Part shown: piece by piece, positions 35,069-44,552 of the stretch
Layout of the letters: each line of letters starts with the position of its first letter
Position numbering within the stretch: position 1 is the first letter of the stretch
From: Chitinophagaceae bacterium UBA1931
GTDB lineage: Bacteria > Bacteroidota > Bacteroidia > Chitinophagales > Chitinophagaceae
NCBI GenBank assembly: GCA_002337125.1
Contig: DDFJ01000001.1
Location: forward strand, 1,017,597-1,081,596
DNA length: 64,000 nucleotides
Direction of reading: 5' to 3'
Position numbers and translations under genes: made by a program
The notes under the pieces: model-generated
The model's input: the letters and a program-made list of their open reading frames with translations, nothing else
Databases searched by the model: none
Told to the model about the DNA's origin: nothing

Positions 35069-37713
35069 TATTCAAACAACCAGTCAATGTTGATGTTTTT
35101 ATTATTACTCATCAGCATCGCATCATACACTGGAACTTTTTCATCTGCATCAATAAAACCAAGAATCAGGCAAATACCTTTTCCCAACTTCAGCTCATTT
35201 GTTCCTGCCGCAAAGCTGTACGTATGAATATTTACAGGTGGCATTCCATCAATTGCAACTGCATTACTGATCTTGATTTCAGCCTGGCCATAATCATCTG
35301 CTCCTGCGTTGGTTTCCAGTTCAGGTGCTTTCAGAAAAACAGTATCGGTAATAAAAGCACCACGCTGTGTTTTGAAATATCCAACTAATACTTTCACCGG
35401 CTTATTGCTGGTAAAACGTAAAACTGTTCCTTGCTGCAACTGTTGTTTAAATGAAGATTGCGTCAGTTTCAATCCTTTCAGTTCATCAGCAAATTGTTTG
35501 ATCACAATAGCTGTATCGGCAAAAGGTCTTACATCCGCAGCAATGGCAGCCGTGCTTTCGGTTAAAACAACATCAGCCTGTTTCAATGCAGGTCGTTGAA
35601 TCTTTATCAACCCACTGGTTGTTTTCAGTGAATCAATCTTATGCTTGAATATGCTTAATTCATTTTCAAAAACAGGCAACATCTCTGTCCAGTGTTTGTA
35701 AGCACCATTCACTCCACGCATGGGGATTTTGCGTTGCTGTGTCTGCATACTGTTGGCATACAAATAAGAACCGGATGTAAGCTGCGCAAGATTTTTATAA
35801 CTCGATACACTTAAACCAAGAAAGAGAGCTGCTGCATCAAGATCTTTCACATCCTTACTGTATTTGTAACGCAACGCATGCAAAGCAGCTTCAGCTTTAT
35901 ACGCAAAATGATAAGCAAGTTCATAATAACATTTCACATCATTCTGTATCCTGCTGAATTCGTCCTTATCTTTTGTAACTGTAATTTGACTGATGGCATC
36001 AAATGCTTTTACTGCATGTTGCTTTACATCGCTGATCACATTCACCGGTGTTTCTCCAATATGTTTTTCGCCTTTCCATTCTTTATCAGCATAATCCAGC
36101 AGCATTTCACCTTCCGGACTTTCACTGTCATATAACAATGTAAATAAACCATAACGATAAGGATCGATGAGTTGTGTCATCAGCATTCCCAATGTTAAAG
36201 TTTGCCTGTTTCCATCAGTTATACCAAAACGGCGCAGAAGCTTTGGAGCAATTTCCCCGCTTTCTTCATAAGCCATTAAAATCTTTCTTCCGTCAGCAAT
36301 GCTGCAACCGAATTTTTCTGCAAGCAGCTGACTCCAGTAATTGATTTCATCATTCCTGTTACGTTTGGCTTTCCATGCATAACGGCTCCAGGCTTTGTTC
36401 CAGATCCAGTCACGTTCAATTTGCAGCAAACGTTTTCCTGCAACACTATCTGCACTGTAAGGCCAGTCCCAGAAAGAAGCCTGCGGATATAAATGCAAAC
36501 CATTTCCTCCCATTACTTCATGCATACCAATGACTGATTGCTGAATAAAATCAGGTGAACCATAACGGAATGGTTCAAGGTTGGCAAGTATGTGAACATT
36601 TTCAATCTGCACACTTCCAAGTTTGCTCAACGTTTGATGTAACTCGGCCCAGCTTCCTCTTGGTGTAGGATAAGTAAGTGCTTCACCATTAAACTTAGCT
36701 TCGGTATATAAATTTTTATACAAAGGCAATGCTGCTTTCATTACAGCAGGTGCGTCAGTATCATGTGCACGGAGAACAATAGGTGGTTCTTCTTTCTTAT
36801 TCAATGCCTTTAATCCATCCTGCACACCGGGAATAATGGTTTTGGTAAACCATTCAATATCATCTTTACCCACTCCTTCCATTGCTTCACCCAAACAAAC
36901 CATTAAACCAACGTTGGGATATTTTTCTACAAATGCAGCAATGGATTTTCTTGTATAATCAGCAATGATGGGAATGATATGCCGTTCCCTGTCCTGCGTT
37001 TTTAAATGATTGTATTCAGCAAATGGTTTTGAAACAATAATGTTGTAAAACATTTGTATCACCCAGATACCTCTTTTATCTGCTTCGGTTGTAATGAAGC
37101 GGTACATTTCTTCATTCTTCTTAAATGTGGCATCATCCACCTCCACTGCATAAGGATAATCCTTCAGTTTTACCAATGAAGCAAACGGATGACCATTCCA
37201 CAGGTACAACGAATTCATCCTGTTGTTCATCATAGAATCAAGTACCTGTACCCACAAATGTTTATCATAAAACCAGGGAAATGTTTCGGGTGTGTACGGA
37301 TATTCATACACTGTACGTCCGGGCAGATAATAAGGTTTCTGCAAACCAATACACTGTCCACGTAACAGCATTTCAGGTGCATCTGTAAATGAATATATAG
37401 CAGGGAATGATTTTACTTCTTTCAGTTTATCAGCAAATGCAAGACAACCATAAAGAATGCCCGACTCATCGTTACCGCTGATGGTTGTGAGATTATTTTT
37501 TGTTTCAATACTGAAACTTTCTTTCTTACCGGTTTCTTTTTTTACTAAAACAACAGTATGTGTTTTTGTATTCAGTTTTAACTGCGAAATCGTTTGCTGT
37601 AATTTTTGTATTGCAAATTCTGTTCGTTTCGTTTTTAATTTATTCTGAATTTTTACCTGCGCATAACTGCTGAAACTCAGCAAAACAAATAATATGATCA
37701 GTCCTTTTTGCAT
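35068..37713 (-). CDS. Large secreted hydrolase with GH20-like N-terminal domain and TIM barrel, possibly alpha-galacturonidase
   Basis: 881 residues, signal peptide ending SYAQ. Residues ~20-110 form an alpha/beta domain like the N-terminal domain of GH20/GH67/GH115 (ISGNDESGILYGCLAFADKL). A TIM barrel follows (~130-480) with MNNRMNSLYLWNGHPF, ITTEADKRGIWVIQMFYN and the acidic block MVCLGEAMEGVG. A helical region and a beta-sandwich end complete the protein. The fold is that of uronic-acid-removing enzymes, and an alpha-D-galacturonidase role would fit the context; I hold that only as a candidate. GH138 or a new family are alternatives. It is encoded 4 bp after the PL1 gene, so lyase and hydrolase are translated together. 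Confidence 0.6.
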   Translation of the reverse strand: MQKGLIILFVLLSFSSYAQVKIQNKLKTKRTEFAIQKLQQTISQLKLNTKTHTVVLVKKETGKKESFSIETKNNLTTISGNDESGILYGCLAFADKLKEVKSFPAIYSFTDAPEMLLRGQCIGLQKPYYLPGRTVYEYPYTPETFPWFYDKHLWVQVLDSMMNNRMNSLYLWNGHPFASLVKLKDYPYAVEVDDATFKKNEEMYRFITTEADKRGIWVIQMFYNIIVSKPFAEYNHLKTQDRERHIIPIIADYTRKSIAAFVEKYPNVGLMVCLGEAMEGVGKDDIEWFTKTIIPGVQDGLKALNKKEEPPIVLRAHDTDAPAVMKAALPLYKNLYTEAKFNGEALTYPTPRGSWAELHQTLSKLGSVQIENVHILANLEPFRYGSPDFIQQSVIGMHEVMGGNGLHLYPQASFWDWPYSADSVAGKRLLQIERDWIWNKAWSRYAWKAKRNRNDEINYWSQLLAEKFGCSIADGRKILMAYEESGEIAPKLLRRFGITDGNRQTLTLGMLMTQLIDPYRYGLFTLLYDSESPEGEMLLDYADKEWKGEKHIGETPVNVISDVKQHAVKAFDAISQITVTKDKDEFSRIQNDVKCYYELAYHFAYKAEAALHALRYKYSKDVKDLDAAALFLGLSVSSYKNLAQLTSGSYLYANSMQTQQRKIPMRGVNGAYKHWTEMLPVFENELSIFKHKIDSLKTTSGLIKIQRPALKQADVVLTESTAAIAADVRPFADTAIVIKQFADELKGLKLTQSSFKQQLQQGTVLRFTSNKPVKVLVGYFKTQRGAFITDTVFLKAPELETNAGADDYGQAEIKISNAVAIDGMPPVNIHTYSFAAGTNELKLGKGICLILGFIDADEKVPVYDAMLMSNNKNINIDWLFE

Positions 37714-37717
37714 GTTC

Positions 37718-39139
37718 TTATTTCACTCTTACTAATTCGTTCAAATAAATTTCCAGCATGGTATAACCACTTGCATCGGTTTTGTTAGCATCTGCTGCAT
37801 CATTTGGATTTAATCCTTTTTTCTTTTCCCATTCATCAGGCATACCATCCTGATCGGTATCCGTTGGTGCAGCTGCTGATTTATATTCACCCCAACCATT
37901 TACTGCCGATGGCAGATCAATGATACCGGGTTTTCCAAATGCACCTTTGCCCGTTGCAGTTCCGGTTTTTGTTTCATTGACAATGCGTTCATCCACTGCA
38001 TCACGTTTTGGGAAAATGGCACCTGCATATTTCAATACATCAGTATATGCACTGTTTGCATTCTGAACCGGCAAAGGAATTGCAATCACAAATGGTTTGG
38101 AAGAAATGGCATCTTCGGGATAACCTTGTTCTTTGAGATCAACTCCGGCTTTATTGTTCTTGGTTAAAGCATTATCGCCTTCCATTACATTTCCCTGCAC
38201 ATACCATTGACCTGTTCCTTTTGCATTTTCTTTCTGGTATAACGCATGAACAAATTTTAATTCAGCTGAAGTTGCAGGTCCTGGTTTATAATAATTGTTA
38301 ACGATGTTTACCTGTGAAAGACCACCTGCAATATTAACTTCACCACCATAACATGCATTGGCATTTCCCCAGTTATAGATCACATTGTTGCGGTAATCAA
38401 CCAACGCAAATGTATCATGTGCTCTTGCTCCATTAAAGCGAACAGCACGACTGTTGAGATGAGCCAGCAGATTATGATGATAAGATGCATTCTGTCCACC
38501 CCATACTCCACCGTAAGAACGATGCCCTTTCTGGTGACCGGCTTCATACAAACCTTCGCTCACAATGCACCACTGCACCGTTACATTCTTTGTATCGTAC
38601 ATGGCTGCACATTCTTCATTGGCCCAGCTGAAACTGCAGTGATCAACAATTACATCATGACAGTTTTCCATATCAAAACCATACAAACCTGTACGCAATG
38701 TTCCACCGGGTCGTGAACGGATATAACGGATAATGATGTTACCATGATTTCCTTTTGATGAAGCACCATTTAAAATCAATGATTGATTTTTTAAACAGAT
38801 GCCATCGCCGGGTGCTGTTTGTCCTGCAATGGTTAAGTTCGATCGTTTAATCTGAATTTTTGATTGCAGTTCAATGATGCCTGATACACGAAAGATCACT
38901 GTTAACGGTTCGCTGGGAAACTGTTCCAGCGCCCAGCGAAAACTTCCTTCGCCAATGTCATTAAGATTGATCACAGCAACTACTTTACCTCCTCTTCCTC
39001 CTGTTGCATATTTTCCAAAACCTTCAGCACCGGGAAAGGCTGTTTGCTGTGCATGTATTGTTTTACCAACAAGAGAGAGCAAAAAAACAATGGACAATTT
39101 TTTTGTCCATGAAAACAAATTCCACTTATTCATTATCAC
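37718..39139 (-). CDS. Pectate lyase, polysaccharide lyase family 1, copy 2
   Basis: 473 residues, signal peptide ending TIHAQ. The PL1 domain begins almost at once (FPGAEGFGKYATGGRGGK) and shows NLNDIGEGSFRWAL, LTIAGQTAPGDG, IVDHCSFSWAN and YGGVWGGQNASYHHN. The C-terminal Asp-rich calcium motif is TDTDQDGMPDEWEKKKGLN. Compared with the PL1 at 11.7 kb it lacks the 80-residue N-terminal linker, so the two are diverged paralogues that may prefer differently decorated galacturonan. It is the first polysaccharide enzyme gene after the intracellular cassette, 24 bp downstream of the Gfo/Idh/MocA gene, which ties cytoplasmic and secreted functions into one transcript. Confidence 0.93.
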   Translation of the reverse strand: MIMNKWNLFSWTKKLSIVFLLSLVGKTIHAQQTAFPGAEGFGKYATGGRGGKVVAVINLNDIGEGSFRWALEQFPSEPLTVIFRVSGIIELQSKIQIKRSNLTIAGQTAPGDGICLKNQSLILNGASSKGNHGNIIIRYIRSRPGGTLRTGLYGFDMENCHDVIVDHCSFSWANEECAAMYDTKNVTVQWCIVSEGLYEAGHQKGHRSYGGVWGGQNASYHHNLLAHLNSRAVRFNGARAHDTFALVDYRNNVIYNWGNANACYGGEVNIAGGLSQVNIVNNYYKPGPATSAELKFVHALYQKENAKGTGQWYVQGNVMEGDNALTKNNKAGVDLKEQGYPEDAISSKPFVIAIPLPVQNANSAYTDVLKYAGAIFPKRDAVDERIVNETKTGTATGKGAFGKPGIIDLPSAVNGWGEYKSAAAPTDTDQDGMPDEWEKKKGLNPNDAADANKTDASGYTMLEIYLNELVRVK

Positions 39140-39163
39140 AAAATTTTTAATCAGTCAGTACAC

Positions 39164-40231
39164 TTACATAAAGTCAGTAAGTGCAACTCCGCCTGCTTCA
39201 CTGCTTTTGTAGGCAGCTTCAACGCAGGCCATTGTATAGATGCAATCTTCAACCGAGTTATCCGGCGAAGAAATAATGTCTTCTGCTTTTAACATCATTT
39301 GCTCCATGCTTCCTGCAAATGCATGCGGGAACCAACTTCCCTCAATCTGTTTTTCTTTCCACACAGGTTCTTCGCCCTCTTCCAGTAACACATATTCAAA
39401 CTTATCTGCTGTTCCATGCGGGTAATTAATCAATGCTCCAAAGTTGATGATCACCGCTCCTTTGCTTCCTTCAATTTTGATATACGATTGCTGCTTTGCA
39501 ATCCCATACTCATGACAATGATTGGTAAGAATATTTGCCCTGATCATATCTCCATAGTCCATAATGATATTGCTGCGCACTGAAGCAAGCTGTGGCATGG
39601 AAGACTGCTTGGTTGTTTTTGCATAAACAGAAACAGGATTACCCAGCAGGTTTCTTACAAGATCAACATAGTGTATGCTGTGATAAAGAATTTCAACACG
39701 GGGTGATGTAAATAAAAAATCCCACAGTTTCCAAGGCGTGTACACATTCACATTAATTTCCACATCATTGATCTCGCCCAGCAATCCTTCATCCATCATC
39801 CGTTTTACTTCAAGAATATATGGTGCATAGCGAAGCTGAAAATTAACTGCAGCATCGATGTTTTTCTTTCTCGTTAGTTCAAGTATTTTTTTTGCTGCAG
39901 AAAAATCATCACCCATTGGTTTTTGCAGCAATACAAAAGAATGTTCAGGAAGTTGTTCAAGTATTCCAATAATTTCTTTGCCCGGTACAGCCACATCAAA
40001 CACCACTTTTTCAGGAAGATGTTTCAACATTTCCTCCAGTGAATGAAAAACTGTTGGTATCTGAAATTTAGCAGCTGTTTCAGTTGCTTTCTGATAATCA
40101 AGATCAACAATTCCCTCCACTTTATATCCTGCAATATTGTAAGCAGGTAAATGTGCAGAGTTTACAATTCCTCCTGCACCGATCATATAAACCGGAATAG
40201 AAGAAGAAAAATATGTTTGATCGTTCGACAT
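39164..40231 (-). CDS. Gfo/Idh/MocA-family NAD(P)-dependent oxidoreductase
   Basis: 355 residues, cytoplasmic. The Rossmann loop is GAGGIV at ~18-23. The family's usual EKP motif appears as LQKPMGDDF (about residue 127), with Gln replacing Glu. A C-terminal alpha/beta domain with the open-sheet strands follows (INDVEINVNVYTPW, YHSIHYVDLVRNLLG). These enzymes oxidise or reduce sugars and cyclitols at one carbon. It is 4 bp downstream of the RhaT-like transporter gene and upstream of PL1, so it probably works on the sugar brought in by that transporter. The substrate cannot be assigned. Confidence 0.85.
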   Translation of the reverse strand: MSNDQTYFSSSIPVYMIGAGGIVNSAHLPAYNIAGYKVEGIVDLDYQKATETAAKFQIPTVFHSLEEMLKHLPEKVVFDVAVPGKEIIGILEQLPEHSFVLLQKPMGDDFSAAKKILELTRKKNIDAAVNFQLRYAPYILEVKRMMDEGLLGEINDVEINVNVYTPWKLWDFLFTSPRVEILYHSIHYVDLVRNLLGNPVSVYAKTTKQSSMPQLASVRSNIIMDYGDMIRANILTNHCHEYGIAKQQSYIKIEGSKGAVIINFGALINYPHGTADKFEYVLLEEGEEPVWKEKQIEGSWFPHAFAGSMEQMMLKAEDIISSPDNSVEDCIYTMACVEAAYKSSEAGGVALTDFM

Positions 40232-40235
40232 TCAA

Positions 40236-41270
40236 TTAAACTGTGTTTCCTAACCGGTTTGCCTGGGTGAGCAAAAGTACAGCAGTAATCAGTATCAGAA
40301 TAGTGACGATGAGCAGTCTTATTGTTTTTTTACTGCTGTTACTCCATTCTTTTAACACAAGTCCTGTAACCGTACTCAGCAACACCAGCATAATCATGTG
40401 TATTGCCCAACTTGAAAAATCATATTTACCCATCCGTACATGACCAAGTCCGTAAAAGAAAAACTGGCCATACCATAAAAAACCGGTAAGAATAGCCATG
40501 AGATAATTCAATCCAAGACTTTTTCCTGCAGATGTATATTCACCAATCGATTTCTCTTTCCAGTGCAGGTACAAACAATAAATCATTGTACTGATAAATG
40601 CACCGGTATTTGAAAAAATATAAATAACATTTCCCTGGTAATTACCAGCCCCGTATTTTTCTGCCACATCTGCAATAGGTTGTCCCTGGTTTAATGAAAT
40701 ACCATAAAACGCCGACAACACTCCTGCAAGCAAACAAAGCGGCAAACCTTTTGCCAATGAAAATTCAGATGAATTTGCATGCCGCTTTTCAAGATCCTTT
40801 TCTTTACTTCTTCCTGCAAGACCTGAAAAAGCAATACCCATTATTCCCAAAGTAATTCCTGCAAACAGGTACGATACACCGTTACTCAGCAAAATGCTGT
40901 CAAGTGTTCCGTTCATGATTGGAGGAAGCAAGGTGCCGAGTATGCAACTGATACCAACCGATATTGCATACGTCAATGAAAAACCTACATAACGGATGGC
41001 CACTCCAAATGCTGTACCACCAATACCATAAGCCATTCCTAAAAAGAACGATCGCTGCATGGAAACCACGGGCGCTTCTTTTAACACCGTCATCAATTGC
41101 GGAATGGTTATCCATGCAATGATTAACGGAAGAAGTAACCAGCAAACTGCAGCCTGTGCCAGCCAGTAAGTTTGCCAGCTCCAGCCTTTTACTTTTTTCT
41201 CCGGCGTGTAACAAAGCGAAGCACTGGATGCGCCTACAGCATGAAACAATACTCCGTTAATTACTTCCAT
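40236..41270 (-). CDS. RhaT-like sugar:proton symporter, copy 1
   Basis: 344 residues with ten predicted membrane helices and the RhaT family pattern: HAVGASSASLCYTPEKKVKGWSW at the N-terminus, GMAYGIGGTAFGVAIRYVG, and the glycine-rich helices near SVGISCILGTLLPP. It is an inner-membrane carrier of the L-rhamnose/H+ symporter family. A second member at 59.2 kb lies with the rhamnose catabolic genes and is the better candidate for rhamnose itself. This copy is embedded between a lactonase and a Gfo/Idh/MocA gene and may carry a different deoxy or branched sugar (inference). It follows the amidohydrolase gene by 15 bp. Confidence 0.88.
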   Translation of the reverse strand: MEVINGVLFHAVGASSASLCYTPEKKVKGWSWQTYWLAQAAVCWLLLPLIIAWITIPQLMTVLKEAPVVSMQRSFFLGMAYGIGGTAFGVAIRYVGFSLTYAISVGISCILGTLLPPIMNGTLDSILLSNGVSYLFAGITLGIMGIAFSGLAGRSKEKDLEKRHANSSEFSLAKGLPLCLLAGVLSAFYGISLNQGQPIADVAEKYGAGNYQGNVIYIFSNTGAFISTMIYCLYLHWKEKSIGEYTSAGKSLGLNYLMAILTGFLWYGQFFFYGLGHVRMGKYDFSSWAIHMIMLVLLSTVTGLVLKEWSNSSKKTIRLLIVTILILITAVLLLTQANRLGNTV

Positions 41271-41285
41271 TGTGGTTTGATTGGT

Positions 41286-42131
41286 TTAAAAGGAATAAAA
41301 ATCTGCAGCGTTTGAATACAACAGTTTTTCTGCAGTTTCCTTATCGGTTAATTCATGAACAATTTCTTTGTACGATTTCCAAGTACGCAGGTATGTTCCG
41401 GCTAAAAGAGAAACAGGCCAGTCGCCGCCAAAAAAACAACGATCTGTACCAAATACATCAATAGCAAAACTGATATATGGTTTAATGTCATCACTTGTCC
41501 ACTGATCTGCATTGGCAGCAGTAGTTCCAAGCCCTGAAATTTTTGCATAAAAGTTTTTATGCTGAGCAGCTTCTTTCATCAAATCGCCCCACACGCCAAA
41601 TTTTTCTTTTGATGCAATTGGTGGCTGATTCAAATGATCAAATACCATTTTCAATCCGGGTACTTTCTCCGCAACCTTTAATGCAGTTTCAATATGTGCA
41701 GGTAAAATACCCACCACATCATACGGAATATTATGTTCAGCTAAAATTCGTAAACTGTCAATCACGGCAGGTTGCAATAACCATTTTGCATCAGGCTCAT
41801 CATGTATCAGGTGACGAACGCCTTTAAAAAATTTCTCCTTGCCGTATTTGTTTTGTAATGCTTTTAATGTTGCTTCCGGATTCATTAATGGCAACCATCC
41901 AACCACTGCTTTTATCCAGTTATTGTTTTCTGCAACCTTCAACATCCAGTCTGTATCTTCAAAATTATTGGCGGCTTGTACAAGCACTCCTGCAGTAATA
42001 CCGGTTTCTTTACGTTCGGTATCAATTTCATCAAGACTGTAAGTACGGTTGAGTATAGTTGTATTGCCGTTCAGCCATGCATATTCAGCCCGGTTAAAAT
42101 CCCATATGTGTATATGTGTATCAGCAATCAT
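41286..42131 (-). CDS. Amidohydrolase, L-fuconolactonase/sugar lactonase family
   Basis: 281 residues, cytoplasmic. A TIM-barrel metal hydrolase with the N-terminal His-x-His (His6, His8 in THIHIWDF), VFDHLNQPP at ~180 and the terminal Asp in FFGGDWPVSLL. This is the COG3618 group, whose known members open L-fuconolactone, L-rhamnonolactone or related aldonolactones, or act on 2-pyrone-4,6-dicarboxylate. Such a lactonase implies an oxidative route in which a sugar is first dehydrogenated to its lactone. The aldo/keto reductase at 22.2 kb and the alcohol dehydrogenase at 23.2 kb are candidate partners. It is encoded 15 bp after a CoA-transferase gene. Confidence 0.86.
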   Translation of the reverse strand: MIADTHIHIWDFNRAEYAWLNGNTTILNRTYSLDEIDTERKETGITAGVLVQAANNFEDTDWMLKVAENNNWIKAVVGWLPLMNPEATLKALQNKYGKEKFFKGVRHLIHDEPDAKWLLQPAVIDSLRILAEHNIPYDVVGILPAHIETALKVAEKVPGLKMVFDHLNQPPIASKEKFGVWGDLMKEAAQHKNFYAKISGLGTTAANADQWTSDDIKPYISFAIDVFGTDRCFFGGDWPVSLLAGTYLRTWKSYKEIVHELTDKETAEKLLYSNAADFYSF

Positions 42132-42146
42132 TTTTTTATGGCAAAC

Positions 42147-43316
42147 TTATCTTGAAGTATTTTCTACTTTATTGTTTATTCCAAACTGTTTTTCGATTTC
42201 TTCGTTGTGTTCTCCAAGCATTGGTGCACCTTTTTCAGAAAGTAACAATTCACCATCCACTCTTATCGGGCAACGGGTAGTTGTAACCGTTACACCATTA
42301 CTTGTTTTCACCTTCAGTTCCATTTCAAGCAACCTGTATCCTTCTTCTTTTACAAGATCGTCATAATTCAAAACCGGCGCACACCAAATATCTGCTTTTT
42401 CCAAAATCCCCAGCCATTTTGCAATGGGTTCTGTCTTCAAATGTTCTGCCAGTGTTTTTTTAATTTCATCACGCTTGCAATACCAATCATCACTGTTGCT
42501 GAACTGCTTCAATGGTTCACACTGCAATAACTCAGCCAGTGTTGGAATATTGGTCATCGCCAATGCAATATAACTATCCTTTGTTTTGTATAAACCATAA
42601 GGAGCTGCAATATAAGCATGTGCACTGTTTACTGCGCCACGTACAGGTAACTGTCTTCCATCATTATAATAACAGGTGAGCACTTCAAACTGGAAATCAA
42701 GAATACTTTCAAACATACTAACCTGTATCAATGCACCTTCTCCATGTTCAATTTTCCTGTACAAAGCAGCAAGAATTCCCTGTGCCACATGTGTACCTGC
42801 AAGAATATCAACCACAGCAACACCCATTGGTGTGGGGTTTTCATTATTGTTGTTGCTGAGCCATGTTAAACCCGATGCTGATTGCAGCAGTAAATCCTGG
42901 CCCGGCAAATCCTTCCATTCACCTTCACTACCATAACCTGTTACTTCAGCATAAATAATTCCGGGGTTGATTTCTTTTACAGATTCATAATCCAATCCAA
43001 TGCGTTCCATCACACCGGGACGGAAATTATGCATCACCACATCGGCCTTTGCAATGAGTTGTTTTATTTTAAACAGATCATCAGGATTTTTCAGATCAGC
43101 CGTATAACTTTTTTTGTTGCGGTTGATGGCATGAAAAATAGTCGACTCACCTTCAATCATTACATCCGACACGTATAATTCACGGCAAATATCACCGGTG
43201 CCGGGCCGCTCCACTTTAATTACTTCAGCACCCATATCGGCTAAACGTAATGAAGCCGATGGGCCAGATAAAAACTGGCTGAAGTCAATCACCAAAATAT
43301 CTTCTAATAGTTTCAT
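42147..43316 (-). CDS. CaiB/BaiF family III CoA-transferase, copy 1
   Basis: 389 residues, cytoplasmic. N-terminal block IDFSQFLSGPSASLRLADMGAEVIKVE, then HNFRPGVMERIGLDY and GYGSEGEWKDLPGQD. The catalytic Asp that carries the acyl group in this family is present at residue 170 (GVAVVDILAG). Family III enzymes move CoA between carboxylic acids, so this one probably activates an organic acid as its CoA ester. The closest relative in the window is the next gene (copy 2), at roughly half identity by eye. The 86-bp gap between the two holds a GTTGCGTCGCAC repeat. The acid substrate is unknown. Confidence 0.9.
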   Translation of the reverse strand: MKLLEDILVIDFSQFLSGPSASLRLADMGAEVIKVERPGTGDICRELYVSDVMIEGESTIFHAINRNKKSYTADLKNPDDLFKIKQLIAKADVVMHNFRPGVMERIGLDYESVKEINPGIIYAEVTGYGSEGEWKDLPGQDLLLQSASGLTWLSNNNNENPTPMGVAVVDILAGTHVAQGILAALYRKIEHGEGALIQVSMFESILDFQFEVLTCYYNDGRQLPVRGAVNSAHAYIAAPYGLYKTKDSYIALAMTNIPTLAELLQCEPLKQFSNSDDWYCKRDEIKKTLAEHLKTEPIAKWLGILEKADIWCAPVLNYDDLVKEEGYRLLEMELKVKTSNGVTVTTTRCPIRVDGELLLSEKGAPMLGEHNEEIEKQFGINNKVENTSR

Positions 43317-43359
43317 TTCTCTTTTTTGGTATCAGCAATATTGCTGCTATTGATCTTTA

Positions 43360-43379
43360 GTTGCGTCGCACACTTGTAC
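43360..43379 (+). repeat. Intergenic 20-bp repeat, copy 3 (core GTTGCGTCGCAC)
   Basis: Reads GTTGCGTCGCAC then ACTTGTAC, followed by GGCAATGCAAC, which can pair with the leading GTTGC. It lies in the 86-bp gap between the two CoA-transferase genes, upstream of copy 1. Same orientation as the copies at 8438 and 33332. Confidence 0.8.
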
Positions 43380-43402
43380 GGCAATGCAACTCTTCTCATT
43401 TC

Positions 43403-44548
43403 TCAATTAACCACACCCAACTCTCTTCTTATCTTTTCATCCTGCTCACCTAACTGCGGAGCCGGTCGTTCATTAACAATGCGTTTTCCATCAATACGAA
43501 TGGGACAACGGGTGGTGATAATTTCTTTATCGCCTGCCTTGATTGTTTGTTCCATCTGTAATGATTGATACGCATCTTCATTCGTCATCTCTTCCCAGTT
43601 CAACACATTCATTGCCCACAAACCTGCATCGTGCAAATGTTCAATCCAGTAATTGGTTGATTGCTTGTGCAGATGTGCAGCAAGAATGGTTTTTATTTCA
43701 TCACGTTTGCTGAATGTTTCTGTTTTTGAAAACTGTTTTATTTCATCACACCCGATTGTATCTGCCAGCACATGAATATCCATCATGGCAATTGCAATAT
43801 GACCATCGGCCGTATCATAAATACCATAAGGTGCACCAAGCAGTGGTTGACCATTTGCTATAACACTGCGTTTTGGTTGCTGATGTGTGGTGAAATAAGT
43901 AGTGAGTAATTCAAATTGAAAATCGAGTAATGATTCAAGCATGCTTACTTCAATCAATGCACCTTTTCCGTTTTTACTACGGCGGATGAGTGCACCCAAA
44001 ATTCCCTGTACAAGTTGTGAACCTGCAATAATATCGCCAATGGAAATACCAAATGGCACGGGCCCGTTACTGCCGTTGCCTGTGGTATATGCAAGACCCG
44101 AAACAGATTGTAATAACAAATCCTGTCCCGGCTTGTCTTTCCACGGACCTTTCTTTCCATAACCTGAAATTTCAGCATACACAATACGTGGATTTATTTG
44201 CTGAACAGTTGTGTAATCAAGTCCGTTTTTACCCATCACTTCCGGACGGAAGTTGTGAATCAGTACATCAGCTTTTGCAATCAGTTTTTTGATGATGGCT
44301 AAATCTTCTGCACTTTTAAGGTTGGCGGTAAAACTTTCTTTATTGCGGTTAATGGTATGAAACAGCAGCGAATTATCATCTACCCACAAATCTTTAATCG
44401 CTAATTTTCTGCCTGCTTCACCTGTACCCGGGCGTTCAATTTTAATTACCCTTGCACCAAGATCGGCCAGTCGCAATCCCGCCGAGGGACCCGACAAATA
44501 CTGGCTGAATTCCAGTACAACAATTCCTTTTAAGGGCAATTCATTCAT
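43403..44548 (-). CDS. CaiB/BaiF family III CoA-transferase, copy 2
   Basis: 381 residues, cytoplasmic. It aligns along its whole length with copy 1: LEFSQYLSGPSAGLRLADLGARVIKIE, HNFRPEVMGKNGLDY, GYGKKGPWKDKPGQD. The catalytic Asp is at residue 172 (GISIGDIIAG). Both copies keep the Asp, so neither is visibly inactive. They could form a heterodimer or act on two acids or two carboxyl groups in turn. It lies 4 bp downstream of the solute-binding-fold gene, in the same transcript. Tandem duplication followed by divergence is the simplest history. Confidence 0.9.
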   Translation of the reverse strand: MNELPLKGIVVLEFSQYLSGPSAGLRLADLGARVIKIERPGTGEAGRKLAIKDLWVDDNSLLFHTINRNKESFTANLKSAEDLAIIKKLIAKADVLIHNFRPEVMGKNGLDYTTVQQINPRIVYAEISGYGKKGPWKDKPGQDLLLQSVSGLAYTTGNGSNGPVPFGISIGDIIAGSQLVQGILGALIRRSKNGKGALIEVSMLESLLDFQFELLTTYFTTHQQPKRSVIANGQPLLGAPYGIYDTADGHIAIAMMDIHVLADTIGCDEIKQFSKTETFSKRDEIKTILAAHLHKQSTNYWIEHLHDAGLWAMNVLNWEEMTNEDAYQSLQMEQTIKAGDKEIITTRCPIRIDGKRIVNERPAPQLGEQDEKIRRELGVVN

Positions 44549-44552
44549 TCTG

